Origin: Jannaschia seohaensis
Lineage (GTDB): Bacteria; Pseudomonadota; Alphaproteobacteria; Rhodobacterales; Rhodobacteraceae
Direction of reading: 5' to 3'
Assembly: GCF_900116765.1 (NCBI RefSeq)
Contig: NZ_UETC01000002.1
Span: forward strand, 1-64,000
DNA length: 64,000 bases
Part shown: positions 37,277 through 45,934 of the stretch, in pieces
How positions within the stretch are numbered: position 1 is the first letter of the stretch
How the letters are laid out: every line of letters starts with the position of its first letter
Made by a program: the position numbers and the translations under genes
The notes under the pieces: generated by a model
Database searches by the model: none
Told to the model about the DNA's origin: nothing
What the model saw: the letters and a program-made list of their open reading frames with translations, nothing else

Positions 37277-37297
37277 AAAACCCGCCTCGAGGGCGGG
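37277..37297 (-). terminator. Rho-independent terminator between DUF6127 remnant and endolysin
   Basis: On the minus strand CCCGCC, loop CTCGA, GGCGGG, followed by TTTTC (37297 down to 37277). Stem of six G:C pairs and a T-run. It would stop transcription coming from the DUF6127 side before the lysis genes. Confidence 0.65.
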
Positions 37298-37330
37298 TGC
37301 GGTTTGACTGATGGATGGGATGCTGACGGG

Positions 37331-37556
37331 CTACGGGCTGCCGCCGAAAATCTTGAGCTTGATGCGCGAGCAACGCAAGCATGACGCCGGTGGTGATCAT
37401 GCGGACGGCGGTCTGCATCGCGGTCCGCCGCACCAGCCGGATGCAATCCACCAGGGAGCGCAGGTCGCGTATGTCGAGTGCGGCCTCGTCGCCCTCGAGC
37501 CCTACATCGGCAACAGCACGCTTCGCGCCTTCCTCGGCCACGCGTGCAATGATCGG
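37331..37556 (-). pseudogene. DUF6127 phage protein fragment, frameshifted
   Basis: The minus strand reads IARVAEEGAKRAVADVGLEG, DEAALDIRDLRSLVDCIRLV and RRTAMQTAVRMITTGVMLAL, then after a slip near 37366 RIKLKIFGGSP and TAG at 37331. This is the DUF6127 pattern with its single membrane helix, usually encoded before M15 endolysins in Rhodobacteraceae phages (perhaps a holin-type helper). The N terminus is cut at 37556, where the recombinase fragment begins on the opposite strand. Confidence 0.55.
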
Positions 37557-38260
37557 GGACGGAACTGGCGCGGGAGGTCACAAAGCGCGGTATCCGCACG
37601 CCACGGGGCAACCGGATCGACAAGAAGTACCTCTACCGGATGTTGAACAACCGCGCCTATGTCGGCGAAGCGGTCCACAAGGGCGACAGCTACCCCGGCG
37701 AGCATGACGCGATTATCCACCGCGAGACTTGGGACCGCGTTCACGCGATCCTCCATGAGAGCCCGCGCAAGCGGGCGATGCGAACACGCGCCGAGACGCC
37801 GGCACTGCTGAAGGGGCTGCTGTTCGGGCTGGATGGCGCAACGTTTTCGCCGACCCACACCCGCAAGGGCGATAGGCTCTACCGCTACTATGTCAGCCAG
37901 ACGGTGCTAAAGCACGGCGCCGGATCCTGCCCCATCGGCCGCGTGCCCGCAGGCGAGATCAAGGCCGTGGTCATCGACCAGGTTCGCGCCGTGTTCCGCC
38001 AGCCCGAGATCGTGGCGGGGACATGGAAGGCCGCGCGCGCCAACGCCGACGGCATTACCGAAGCCGACGCCCATGCGGCCCTGCAGCAACTCGACCCGCT
38101 GTGGGACGAACTCTTCCCCGCCGAGCAGGCGCGCATCGTGGCACTGCTGGTGAAGCGCGTGGACATCAGCACGGATGGTCTCAACGTCCGGCTCCGCGTC
38201 GACGGACTAAGCGGCCTCGCGCGAGAGATGCTAGCCGGTGGCATCGAGGCAGCCGCATGA
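37553..38260 (+). pseudogene. Large serine recombinase, C-terminal part only
   Basis: The frame runs ELAREVTKRGIRTPRGNRID, KKYLYRMLNNRAYVGEAVHK, then a recombinase/zinc-ribbon type region (SQTVLKHGAGSCPIGRVPAG) and a C-terminal helix set. The N-terminal catalytic domain with the nucleophilic Ser is absent: a stop precedes the homology at 37550-37552. It would have integrated a phage or element; the remnant cannot act alone. An ATG at 37640 could still express the C-terminal piece. It overlaps the next gene by ATGA. Confidence 0.75.
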
Positions 38261-38640
38261 CCCGCACCGCTCCCATCGCCGACACGGTGACGCTCCACGT
38301 CCCGTTCCGCGTCGTAAAGCGCGGCGGGCGAAAGGAAATGCAGAGGCCGGACGGTGCCCCCCAGCTGCGCCGGATGGATAGCGCGCTGGTCAGGGCGCTG
38401 GCGCGCGCGTTCCACTGGAAACGGATGCTGGAGGCGGGTGAGTTCGCGACGATCGCCGAACTGGCCGAGCGCGAAGGCATCGCGTCCTCCTACATGACCC
38501 GGGTCCCGCGTCTGGCCCTGCTCTCCCCGGAGATCGTTGAGGCGATCCTGGACGGCAAGCAGGGGCCGGAGGTGACACTGGCGCAGGTGTTGCAGCCTTT
38601 GCCAGTGACGTGGGGCGAGCAGCCACAGCACTTCCGCTGA
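38257..38640 (+). CDS. Small HTH protein that accompanies serine recombinases
   Basis: 127 residues. The middle carries a helix-turn-helix: ATIAELAEREGIASSYMTRV then PRLALLSPEIVEAILDG, a pattern I know from the small gene found directly after large serine recombinases in alphaproteobacterial prophages. It is likely a DNA-binding partner, perhaps directing excision or phage promoter choice. ATG 38257 overlaps the recombinase stop, the usual arrangement. Intact, although its partner is truncated. Confidence 0.7.
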   Translation: MTRTAPIADTVTLHVPFRVVKRGGRKEMQRPDGAPQLRRMDSALVRALARAFHWKRMLEAGEFATIAELAEREGIASSYMTRVPRLALLSPEIVEAILDGKQGPEVTLAQVLQPLPVTWGEQPQHFR

Positions 38641-38822
38641 CGGCCCATACCGGACTCTTAGCGAGGCTTCAGATGCCGCGCTGCGGCTTCGCAAAACCGG
38701 CCATTCGCCGCACTCGCATGATCTTTGGCCATGCCTACTAAAACTCAGCACAGCAAGTCTTCAACTCGACCAAACAGTTACAATAGACGTGTTGTCTCGC
38801 TTCCAGATCCGTCCATGCAGGA

Positions 38823-39422
38823 TTAGGGCGCCTTGCCCGGACCGAAAATTACGCCAAGCAGGTTCTCCTTGAGTCCCTCAATCATCGGCTCCTTCATCAC
38901 CAACGTGCGCTGGAAAACGGTGCCGACGATCACATCGAGCAGGAAATGCAGGTCTTCGGCGGACACGTCGCCCCTCGCCTGTGCGCGCTCCAGCGCCTCG
39001 AAGGCCGAGACGCGCCATGGATAGACGTATCGGTCACGGAAGATCTGCGCCATCTTCGGATCGCTGCCACCGGTCGTTATCGCCGCAAAGATGACAATCG
39101 ATGCTAGGGGGCGCGTGAACGTGTCGAGCAGCTGACCTATGGCGGTTTCCATGTCGTCTCTGGAGTCGCCCGTATCGGGCACGGTCCCAATGGCGATCTC
39201 CTGATCGGCCGCTTCGAGGACAAGCTCTCCCTTGGTCTTCCACCAGCGGTAGATCGTCGCCTTGCTGACGCCGGCCCGTCGCGCAACAGCCTCGATTGTC
39301 AGATTTGCATAGCCATCCTTGAGCAGCAGCCCTCTGACTGCCACGAGGATTGCAGCCTTCGATCGTTCGCTTCGAGGGCGGCCACTGCTGCGGCCTTCGA
39401 CATCCTTGTTCTTGTCGGGCAT
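38823..39422 (-). CDS. TetR-family transcriptional repressor
   Basis: 199 residues. HTH near residues 25-60: AILVAVRGLLLKDGYANLTI then EAVARRAGVSKATIYRWWKT, the classic TetR DNA-binding domain; the C-terminal part matches TetR_C regulators (FTRPLASIVIFAAITTGGSD). Divergent from the CPBP protease and serine hydrolase pair across 116 bases with a dyad, so it probably represses them and itself. Ligand unknown. Confidence 0.9.
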   Translation of the reverse strand: MPDKNKDVEGRSSGRPRSERSKAAILVAVRGLLLKDGYANLTIEAVARRAGVSKATIYRWWKTKGELVLEAADQEIAIGTVPDTGDSRDDMETAIGQLLDTFTRPLASIVIFAAITTGGSDPKMAQIFRDRYVYPWRVSAFEALERAQARGDVSAEDLHFLLDVIVGTVFQRTLVMKEPMIEGLKENLLGVIFGPGKAP

Positions 39423-39473
39423 TCACTCGCCTAATCCGAAACTGCCTGATCCGTAGAGCCGAATTCGAGAAAC

Positions 39474-39507
39474 TTGACAAGTTAAGAAACGAAACGCATC
39501 GTTTAGT
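39474..39507. promoter_or_regulatory. Promoter/operator between tetR and the CPBP gene
   Basis: TTGACA at 39474-39479 fits a rightward -35. It is followed by AAACG ... CGTTT (39487-39504 region), an inverted repeat around GAAACGCAT, and an AT-rich TTTAGT that could be a -10 with a long spacer. A TetR dimer binding here would block RNA polymerase. Confidence 0.4.
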
Positions 39508-39538
39508 AATTGCGAATCCTCATTGGGGAGGGGGGCCG

Positions 39539-40309
39539 ATGGATACAATTCGCGGTTTTGCCGATCGACATCCGTTCTGGTTTGTCGTCGCACTCGCCAT
39601 TCTTCAGCCGATAATCGCGGTGCCCTTCGTGGCCGCCTCGAAGATGCTGGGGACCGAGATCACGCCTCTGAGGTTGATCATTCCGACGGTTCAATCGGTA
39701 TTCCTCCTTTGGCTGATCTGGGCGCTGGGGTGGTGGCGGCTCAGCGGTCTGGTTGGCCCCGTTCGCAACACGCATCTGCTGGTCTACCCGTCGCTGATCC
39801 TTTTCGTGCCCGTCCTGCTTTACGGAACCGTCGAAATCTCTGCGGGATGGGTCCTGTTCTATTTCCTGGCCGTGCTGGCGACCGGTGTCAGCGAGGAAGG
39901 CTTCGCGCGCGGCATCGCGCTGCCTGTACTGCTCAAGTTCGGCAAATGGAGCGCCGTCCTGAGTGCGGCGGCGATCTTCAGTGCCGGGCATCTGACGAAC
40001 GCGGCGTTCGAAGAGTTCACGTTGCTGCAATGGGTCGACAAGTTCGGCAACACCTTCGGTTTCGCGGTGCTCTATGGTGCGCTGTTCCTGCGGACCGGCA
40101 GTCTCTTGCCTCTGATCCTCCTCCACACCCTTCTGGACTACATCTACGTGACCTCGGGCACCGCAGGTCCCTTCGTTGTCGAGCCGCTGGACATCCGAAT
40201 TCACCTCGGCATCGCGGTGCTCAACACCGCTGTCGGGCTCTACTTGATGACGGGCGTGACCGAGGAGGACATGCCGCGGGTCGGCCGCGGCGGTGCCGTG
40301 CCCGCATGA
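39539..40309 (+). CDS. CPBP-family intramembrane metalloprotease
   Basis: 256 residues, about seven membrane helices. The signature glutamates are E119-E120-x-x-x-R124 (GVSEEGFARGIALPVLLKFG), with the later motifs AIFSAGHL and LILLHTLLDYIY supplying His residues, as in Abi/CaaX-protease-like enzymes. They cut membrane-embedded peptides such as bacteriocin precursors or act in self-immunity. ATG 39539 follows GAGGGGGG. The next gene starts in its stop (ATGA), so the pair is co-translated. Confidence 0.85.
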   Translation: MDTIRGFADRHPFWFVVALAILQPIIAVPFVAASKMLGTEITPLRLIIPTVQSVFLLWLIWALGWWRLSGLVGPVRNTHLLVYPSLILFVPVLLYGTVEISAGWVLFYFLAVLATGVSEEGFARGIALPVLLKFGKWSAVLSAAAIFSAGHLTNAAFEEFTLLQWVDKFGNTFGFAVLYGALFLRTGSLLPLILLHTLLDYIYVTSGTAGPFVVEPLDIRIHLGIAVLNTAVGLYLMTGVTEEDMPRVGRGGAVPA

Positions 40310-41841
40310 GGCTCAACAGCCTGCGCGTACTGCTGTGCCTCGCGACGGCGATTGGCCTGACCCAGGCTGCGTGGGCTCAGGACGCCCCGCGGGCGGCGAT
40401 CACGGCGGTCGAGCAGGCCGCTCCCGCTGCCCTGTCCCGGCAAGGCACGCCGGGGGTCGGGGTTGCCATCGTATTCGACGGCGAGCCGGTCTGGTCCGGC
40501 GGTTTCGGAGTGACCCATGTCGAGACCGGGGCGCCGGTGACAGCGGACACGGTCTTCGAAATCGCATCCGTCACCAAGCCGGTGACCGCCTGGGCAATTC
40601 TGAAGCTCGCCGAAGACGGCAGGATCGACCTCGACGCGCCGATCGAGACCTACCTCGGCGGCTGGACCCTTCCGCCTTCGGACTTCGACCACGCATTGGT
40701 GACCGCTCGGGCGATCCTGGCCCATGGTGCGGGCCTGTCTGAAGGTGGCGATTCCGGTGTCGAGCCAGGCGAAGTCCCCCCGTCGCTTCTGGAAGCCGCG
40801 AACGGCGCGACCATGGAATACGGCCCTGTCCGGGTCGCCCATCCGCCCGGGGAAGGCTACCACTATTCTTCGAAGGGATTCATCCTGCTCGAGATGGCCG
40901 TGGAGGCCGTCACGGGGGAGAGGTTCGGCGATTATGTGACCCGGGAAATCCTCCACCCCCTCGGGATGAACGACACTGCCTTCGGTTGGACACCAGAGTT
41001 GGAGGCGCGGGCTGCCTGGGGGCACGACTGGTACGGGAACCCCCTGCCGCATTACGAACATGCGACCAAAGCGCAGGGAGGACTGGTCGCCACCGCTGCC
41101 GACGTGGCGCGATTTCTGGCGGCGTCGATGGCGGACGCGTCGGGTACCGAACCGGGCCGCGGAGTGATCACGCCCGCTTCCGTCAGGGAGACCTTCGAGC
41201 CTTTTCCCTTTGCCGAAGACACCGTCGACATCGGCCTCGGCTACAACCTGCACCTTGACGGCGACACGCTTGTCGCCCGCAAAAGCGGCGATCATCGCGG
41301 CTACAAGGCTGTCGTCTTCCTGATGCCCGACAGCAAGGACGGGCTCGTGATCCTCGCCAACAGCGATCGTGCGGCCCCTGGCATCTTCGCCGACATCGCC
41401 TGTCCGTGGAGCCGTACCCTTCAGGACGACCCGCTGGGGCGGGTGTGCGTGCAGCTGGCGCGACTGCATAAGGCGCACCTGGGGGCAGCGCTCGTGCTGG
41501 CGACTGCGGGCGCATCGATATTTGGGGCCGTTCTGGCGGGGTGGAGACGCGACCGCCGCTCCGTGCCTTCAAGATATTCGGTTTGGCGCAGAACGGCAGC
41601 AATCCTGCCGATCCTCGTCGTCGCCGTTTGGTGGGCCTACTGGTATTCGGACATCCCGCTTCGCCTGCAGGGCTTTCCGCCGACGTTCTACACCGTCAGG
41701 GCCACGCTCTGGCCGACAGCCTTTGTGTGGATCAGTATCGGGGTAAGCACCTTGGGCCTTGCGCTGGCGTGTCTCATCCTCCTGCCGAGGACAAACGCAC
41801 TGGAAACGAAACGCCCGAGCCGGCCGGCCCGCTCGTCCTGA
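40306..41841 (+). CDS. Serine hydrolase (beta-lactamase family) with C-terminal membrane domain
   Basis: 511 residues. Signal peptide (LRVLLCLATAIGLTQAAWAQ), then the class C beta-lactamase/penicillin-binding fold: S88-V-T-K91 (EIASVTKPVTAW), Y187-S-S (EGYHYSSKGF) and the KSGDHRGYKAVVF segment. After residue ~385 come three to four membrane helices, so the enzyme is held at the inner membrane facing the periplasm. Likely a peptidase or esterase acting on cell-wall or peptide substrates; pairing with a CPBP protease under TetR hints at defence against a peptide antibiotic (inference). Confidence 0.85.
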   Translation: MRLNSLRVLLCLATAIGLTQAAWAQDAPRAAITAVEQAAPAALSRQGTPGVGVAIVFDGEPVWSGGFGVTHVETGAPVTADTVFEIASVTKPVTAWAILKLAEDGRIDLDAPIETYLGGWTLPPSDFDHALVTARAILAHGAGLSEGGDSGVEPGEVPPSLLEAANGATMEYGPVRVAHPPGEGYHYSSKGFILLEMAVEAVTGERFGDYVTREILHPLGMNDTAFGWTPELEARAAWGHDWYGNPLPHYEHATKAQGGLVATAADVARFLAASMADASGTEPGRGVITPASVRETFEPFPFAEDTVDIGLGYNLHLDGDTLVARKSGDHRGYKAVVFLMPDSKDGLVILANSDRAAPGIFADIACPWSRTLQDDPLGRVCVQLARLHKAHLGAALVLATAGASIFGAVLAGWRRDRRSVPSRYSVWRRTAAILPILVVAVWWAYWYSDIPLRLQGFPPTFYTVRATLWPTAFVWISIGVSTLGLALACLILLPRTNALETKRPSRPARSS

Positions 41842-42156
41842 TCGGTCCATATCGACCGTGTTACGCGCAGCGCGACATGCGGTGATGTTGTTGAAGATCC
41901 GGCGCTTGCGATGACCTCTCCGTCGGTGGCGGCCCCATGCGGACGTTGGTGCCCTGTGCGTCGAACAACCGCTTGGAGCCCAAATTGAATTGTTCTACTG
42001 ATTAGTCCACGGGCATCTGTGCAAATTATTTTTTACGCTAACGAAGATTCTTCGCGGCCTCTTTGGACTCTTTCGGGGTAACCTTTTGAGTGGCATGGTT
42101 ACTGTTGGCGGATTTGAAAGCGCCTGCCTTATCGGGCCCAGCATAGGCATCTATGG
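41842..42156. other. Intergenic region between convergent genes
   Basis: About 315 bases between the serine hydrolase and tctA stops. A G+C-rich left part changes near 42000 to AT-rich sequence (TTATTTTTTACGCTAAC), which marks the entry into the lower-G+C transporter module. No frame or hairpin with a T-run could be supported. Confidence 0.4.
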
Positions 42157-43755
42157 TTATGCCTGCGTGCTGTCGGTCCGTTTTTGCCGCAGTGCGAGCA
42201 CAACAGTCACAACGGAACCTGCCAGAAAAAAGATCGAGATCCAGCTGGAAAACAGGAAATAAGGATCTCCGCCCGTGGCCGAGAATGCCTGTCGTGCGCT
42301 GTTCTCAAGACTCCCCCCCAAAACGAAAGCAATCACAAAAGGCAGAGGGGACATGTCGACCTTACGCATCAAATACCCCAAAATGCCAAAACCCAAGGTG
42401 AACCAAAGCGACTCCATGCTTGGTTCCTGAGCATAGACAGCAGTAAAGGTTAGAAGCAACACGACAGGCAGCAAGGTTCGTTTTGGCGCCCTTACCATGA
42501 CCGTCGCGGCCCGCATGAACGCCCCACCAAAGGTCCAGTTAACGAGGTTGGCAAACAGCATCGCAGTGAACAATCCGAATACCAAGACGAGCTCTGTGTT
42601 CACAACGCTTTCGCTGAAGCGAAACACCGAAGGTCCTGGAGTGAACCCTCCAATGGAATCGGTTGCGAGGATAATAAAGACTGCCGCGGCGTTTCCAGGA
42701 ATGCCCAGACCGAGGACTGGGATCAGATTTGATCCGGAAACCGAACTGTTGGCGGCCTCAGTCGCCGCCACGCCCTCGATGGCCCCTTCGCCAAAGGCTG
42801 GCGCTCCTTCTGGGCGGCGGCGTTCATGTCGTGCGCGCCCCAGTTGGTAACCGAGCGCCGCTGCCAGCGTCGTTCCAATGCCGGGAAGTGCACCGATAAT
42901 CGTGCCTACGATTGACGACTGGCCAATGTAGGGAGCAATGCGCAGGATTTCCGCGCGGGTTAAGCGCTGGTCCCCGTTATCGACAATCCGTTCACACGTT
43001 CCAGACAGGTTGCTTCTGTGCCAAAGGTCTTCGTATTCTTTCAGGACCGCGCCGACGATCAATACCCCCAGAATTGCCGTCATAATTGAAAACCCACCCG
43101 CCAAAGCGTCAGTGCCCAAAGACAGGCGTGGGTAGAAGTCTTCGCCACCGCCGATGAAGACAGCAATCAATCCCAATGCGACCGAAATCAGCCCCTTTCC
43201 AGGAGAGCCGCCGATAACTGCCGCAATGAAACTGAGCGACAGGATCAGAAGCGCGGTCTTCTCAGGAAAATCCAGATGCCGCTCAACCATCAAGGCAACG
43301 AATGGCGCGCACACGAAAAGCGCAATGTCGGAAAACGTGTCACCAGAAACAGAGGACAGATGTGCGACCTTCAATGCCTTGCGAGACTGGCCCTTCTTCG
43401 TCAGAGGATAGCCATCCAATGTGGTCATATAGGCATCCGGTGTCCCGGGGGTGTTGAACAGAATGGCTGGGACCGCCCCTCCGAGCGTCGCACCTTTCAT
43501 GATGCCGATCAGAAACCCCAAAACTGGCAGCAAGGCTTCGACATTATATCCAAAGAACGAAATCAGGATCGGCAGGGAAATCGCCATTGCCATCGGCCCG
43601 GCCAGACCAGGCGTTGCGCCAACCAAGATGCCTGTGACCACGCCAGCAAAGACCATCACCAGCGTCAGTGGGACTGGAACACCGAGCAGTTCGAAAGCGG
43701 CTGGGCCAAAAATGACAGCCTGTATCCCGGCTGCGATGTAGTCCAGTGGCTGCAT
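42157..43755 (-). CDS. tctA: Tripartite tricarboxylate transporter, large membrane subunit (TctA)
   Basis: 532 residues, about 12 membrane segments. TctA signatures: TGILVGATPGLAGPMAMAIS near the N terminus, GATLGGAVPAILFNTPGTPD, and PGIGTTLAAALGYQ/GLGIPGNAAAVF in the second half. It forms the channel for a carboxylate delivered by TctC, driven by the ion gradient. The ATG at 43755 sits in the stop of tctB (TGATG). G+C is lower than the flanks (the 60 bases from 42181 contain 29 G+C). Confidence 0.93.
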   Translation of the reverse strand: MQPLDYIAAGIQAVIFGPAAFELLGVPVPLTLVMVFAGVVTGILVGATPGLAGPMAMAISLPILISFFGYNVEALLPVLGFLIGIMKGATLGGAVPAILFNTPGTPDAYMTTLDGYPLTKKGQSRKALKVAHLSSVSGDTFSDIALFVCAPFVALMVERHLDFPEKTALLILSLSFIAAVIGGSPGKGLISVALGLIAVFIGGGEDFYPRLSLGTDALAGGFSIMTAILGVLIVGAVLKEYEDLWHRSNLSGTCERIVDNGDQRLTRAEILRIAPYIGQSSIVGTIIGALPGIGTTLAAALGYQLGRARHERRRPEGAPAFGEGAIEGVAATEAANSSVSGSNLIPVLGLGIPGNAAAVFIILATDSIGGFTPGPSVFRFSESVVNTELVLVFGLFTAMLFANLVNWTFGGAFMRAATVMVRAPKRTLLPVVLLLTFTAVYAQEPSMESLWFTLGFGILGYLMRKVDMSPLPFVIAFVLGGSLENSARQAFSATGGDPYFLFSSWISIFFLAGSVVTVVLALRQKRTDSTQA

Positions 43756-44309
43756 CAATAATCACCGTTGGGCGGCAGCAAAAGATCATCAAATGGCACA
43801 TCGACGAGCGCAACCAAGCCTATTGTCACTACGCCGGCAATCAGGACCGTCCGGGCCTGCAAGCGTCCAGCGGACAAAGAAGCCATTCCACCAATAATTG
43901 CGACACCTCCAAGGAAATAACCGATGTATTTCCACGGGAAGGTTTCTCGCAACAGGCGGTACTCTGTGTCTGTGGCGCCGAACCATTCGGCAACGAGCAG
44001 AAAGCCCGGACCTGCATGCCGCATCAACAAAAGACCCAGGATGATGACAGCGACAAGTGCGCCCGTATGCAAGAACGGCGCCAACATCACGTCGGTGGAA
44101 CTGTGCTTGCGCCGCTCGATCAGTAGAAGCGCGCCGCCAATCGCCAGCAGGGTGAAGGCGATAGTCGGCGCAAGTGCGTCCCCGATGCTGACTTGCCGAC
44201 GGACGCGAACGATCAGGCCGGTTCCTGTGTCCTGAGGAATCCAGAGGAACAAACCGACAAGCGCCAAAAGCACCGCGCCAGTCCCGATATAGATGTTCAA
44301 TCGGTACAT
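43755..44309 (-). CDS. tctB: Tripartite tricarboxylate transporter, small membrane subunit (TctB)
   Basis: 184 residues with four membrane helices (IGTGAVLLALVGLFLWIP; APTIAFTLLAIGGALLLI; GALVAVIILGLLLM; YIGYFLGGVAIIGGMASL), matching TctB in size and topology; sequence conservation in this subunit is always low, so the call leans on order (tctC-tctB-tctA). It lies 63 bases after tctC and is translationally coupled with tctA. Confidence 0.85.
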   Translation of the reverse strand: MYRLNIYIGTGAVLLALVGLFLWIPQDTGTGLIVRVRRQVSIGDALAPTIAFTLLAIGGALLLIERRKHSSTDVMLAPFLHTGALVAVIILGLLLMRHAGPGFLLVAEWFGATDTEYRLLRETFPWKYIGYFLGGVAIIGGMASLSAGRLQARTVLIAGVVTIGLVALVDVPFDDLLLPPNGDY

Positions 44310-44372
44310 CTGGCCTTCCTCACAAGTCTGTTGGTCGCGCCAACGCGAGCTGGCACGACCCAGAGGCCAAAA

Positions 44373-45323
44373 CTACTCGGAAGCCGCCTGCATCAGGTCC
44401 TTGGCGGATACAAAGCTCGCGTCGATAAAGGCTTGGAGCGCCTCACCCGAAATGGCCTCCGCACCTCCGAAATTCGCTTCTAGCAGCGCGCCCGCCTTCG
44501 TGGTATCGTCCAACACGATCTCCGAAATCGATTGAGCTAATTTGGCCTGAGCTGCGCCGTCCATGTCCTTTGGCCCGAAGTACATGAAATAGATATCAAG
44601 GTTGAACGGCACGCCGAGATCGGCCAACAACGGCGCATCCGGCGTCAGGCTCAGTGGGCGTGACATGCCCGAAACAAGCTCTACCAGTTCACCGGCTTCG
44701 ACACCCCTTGAATGAGCGCCAGCGACAAATCCAGCGTCAAGATCCCCAGCATAAAGCGCGTTCAGCATCCCGCGCCCGCCCTGGACCATAGTGATGTTCA
44801 TCTCAATACCGGCCTCTTTGCCCATCAGATAAGTCACATCAGCGATCTTTGGCGTAATGGCGCCAACTCTCATAGGTTCGCCGGCCATGGCAGCAGCGAC
44901 AAAATCGTCGAAGGTTTTCCAACCTTTCGAGGCGGGTACGACGAACGCAACTTCCGCCAGCGTCGTGGTGACGATCGGCGTCACATCATCTGGTGTCATG
45001 CCGGCGGTTCCGTCTGCCATGCCGTAGTCAAGTGCTTCTGAAATACCCAAGCCAAAGACGGTGCCATCTGTCGGTGCACCCTGCATTTCCTTTGCCATGA
45101 TAAGCCCCGCTTTCCCGGGCGTGTTCTGCGGCGTGATCGTCCACCCGTAACGGGTTTCCAGCTCTTCCGCGATCAATCGTCCCTGGCTGTCTGAGCCTCC
45201 TCCGGGAGGGAACGCGATGTGCATCGTGATTGGCCCCGGTGGAGTCCAGTCTTCAGCGAGGCTCGCCGTCGCCGCTATGGAATACCCAAGCGCGAGTGCC
45301 CCAAGAGCGAGAAATTTTTTCAT
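44373..45323 (-). CDS. tctC: Tripartite tricarboxylate transporter substrate-binding protein (TctC)
   Basis: 316 residues. Signal peptide (MKKFLALGALALGYSIAATA), then the TctC/Bug fold: ITMHIAFPPGGGSDSQGRLI, the GKAGLIMAKEMQGAPTDGT segment and GDLDAGFVAGAHSRGVEAGE. Bug proteins bind carboxylates in the periplasm. ATG 45323 is the start of the signal; an in-frame start at 45347 lies in the leader. It heads the leftward transporter operon, divergent from marR with a palindromic operator between. Confidence 0.92.
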   Translation of the reverse strand: MKKFLALGALALGYSIAATASLAEDWTPPGPITMHIAFPPGGGSDSQGRLIAEELETRYGWTITPQNTPGKAGLIMAKEMQGAPTDGTVFGLGISEALDYGMADGTAGMTPDDVTPIVTTTLAEVAFVVPASKGWKTFDDFVAAAMAGEPMRVGAITPKIADVTYLMGKEAGIEMNITMVQGGRGMLNALYAGDLDAGFVAGAHSRGVEAGELVELVSGMSRPLSLTPDAPLLADLGVPFNLDIYFMYFGPKDMDGAAQAKLAQSISEIVLDDTTKAGALLEANFGGAEAISGEALQAFIDASFVSAKDLMQAASE

Positions 45324-45370
45324 GGTAGTTCCTCCCAAAATCTCCATGTTGGAGCGGTAGCAGCACTAAC

Positions 45371-45404
45371 CCGGACATATCAACCTTTTACTGGACATGT
45401 CCGG
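45371..45404. promoter_or_regulatory. Palindromic operator between tctC and marR
   Basis: GGACATGTCC (45393-45402) is a perfect 10-base palindrome, extended by CCGGACAT at 45371-45378 and ATGTCCGG at 45397-45404, so three CCGGACAT-type half-sites occur in 34 bases. This is the size and place expected for a MarR dimer controlling both divergent units. Confidence 0.65.
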
Positions 45405-45442
45405 CAAAAGGTCGTATTGAGCCCTTAAGCGAAGGATCACCT

Positions 45443-45934
45443 ATGGAGCAAAAAAGCCCAAAACCGTTCGACACGAATGAGCCCCTTCAGGAGTCTGTGA
45501 CGTTCAAAATATCCCGGCTCAGTCAGAGACATGCATCTCAGGCTTCGAGGGTTCTGCGGGAATTGTCGGGTCCACCGCTGTCAGAGTGGAGGGTCTTGAT
45601 GCTGCTGGCGACCTATGGACCCGGCACGGCCGCCGAAATCGCAAGATATCTGCAAGCTGACGACTCCTTGATCAGCCGAACGGTAAAGACGATGCTGAGC
45701 AAGGGCCTTTTGCAAAGCACTCCTGACCCTAAGGATCGCAGGGCCAGCAGGCTATCCCTTAGCCAGGAGGGAAGCGCTCTCTATGAGCGGATGCGACCAA
45801 GCATGCATCGCCGCCGCGTCGCTGTTCATGACGCTCTCAGCAAAGAGGAGCGGGACACGCTAGGCGCGCTGCTGGCCAAACTGGACAGGCGCATGGATGA
45901 AATCGACGAGGACTTGCAGAGGTTCATTGAATGA
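45443..45934 (+). CDS. MarR-family transcriptional regulator
   Basis: 163 residues with the MarR winged helix: LSEWRVLMLLATYGPGTAAE then IARYLQADDSLISRTVKTML and the wing PDPKDRRASRLSLSQEG. It likely responds to a carboxylate or its CoA ester and controls the transporter and the CoA transferase. Its stop overlaps the next ATG (ATGA), so regulator and enzyme are made together. Confidence 0.92.
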   Translation: MEQKSPKPFDTNEPLQESVTFKISRLSQRHASQASRVLRELSGPPLSEWRVLMLLATYGPGTAAEIARYLQADDSLISRTVKTMLSKGLLQSTPDPKDRRASRLSLSQEGSALYERMRPSMHRRRVAVHDALSKEERDTLGALLAKLDRRMDEIDEDLQRFIE

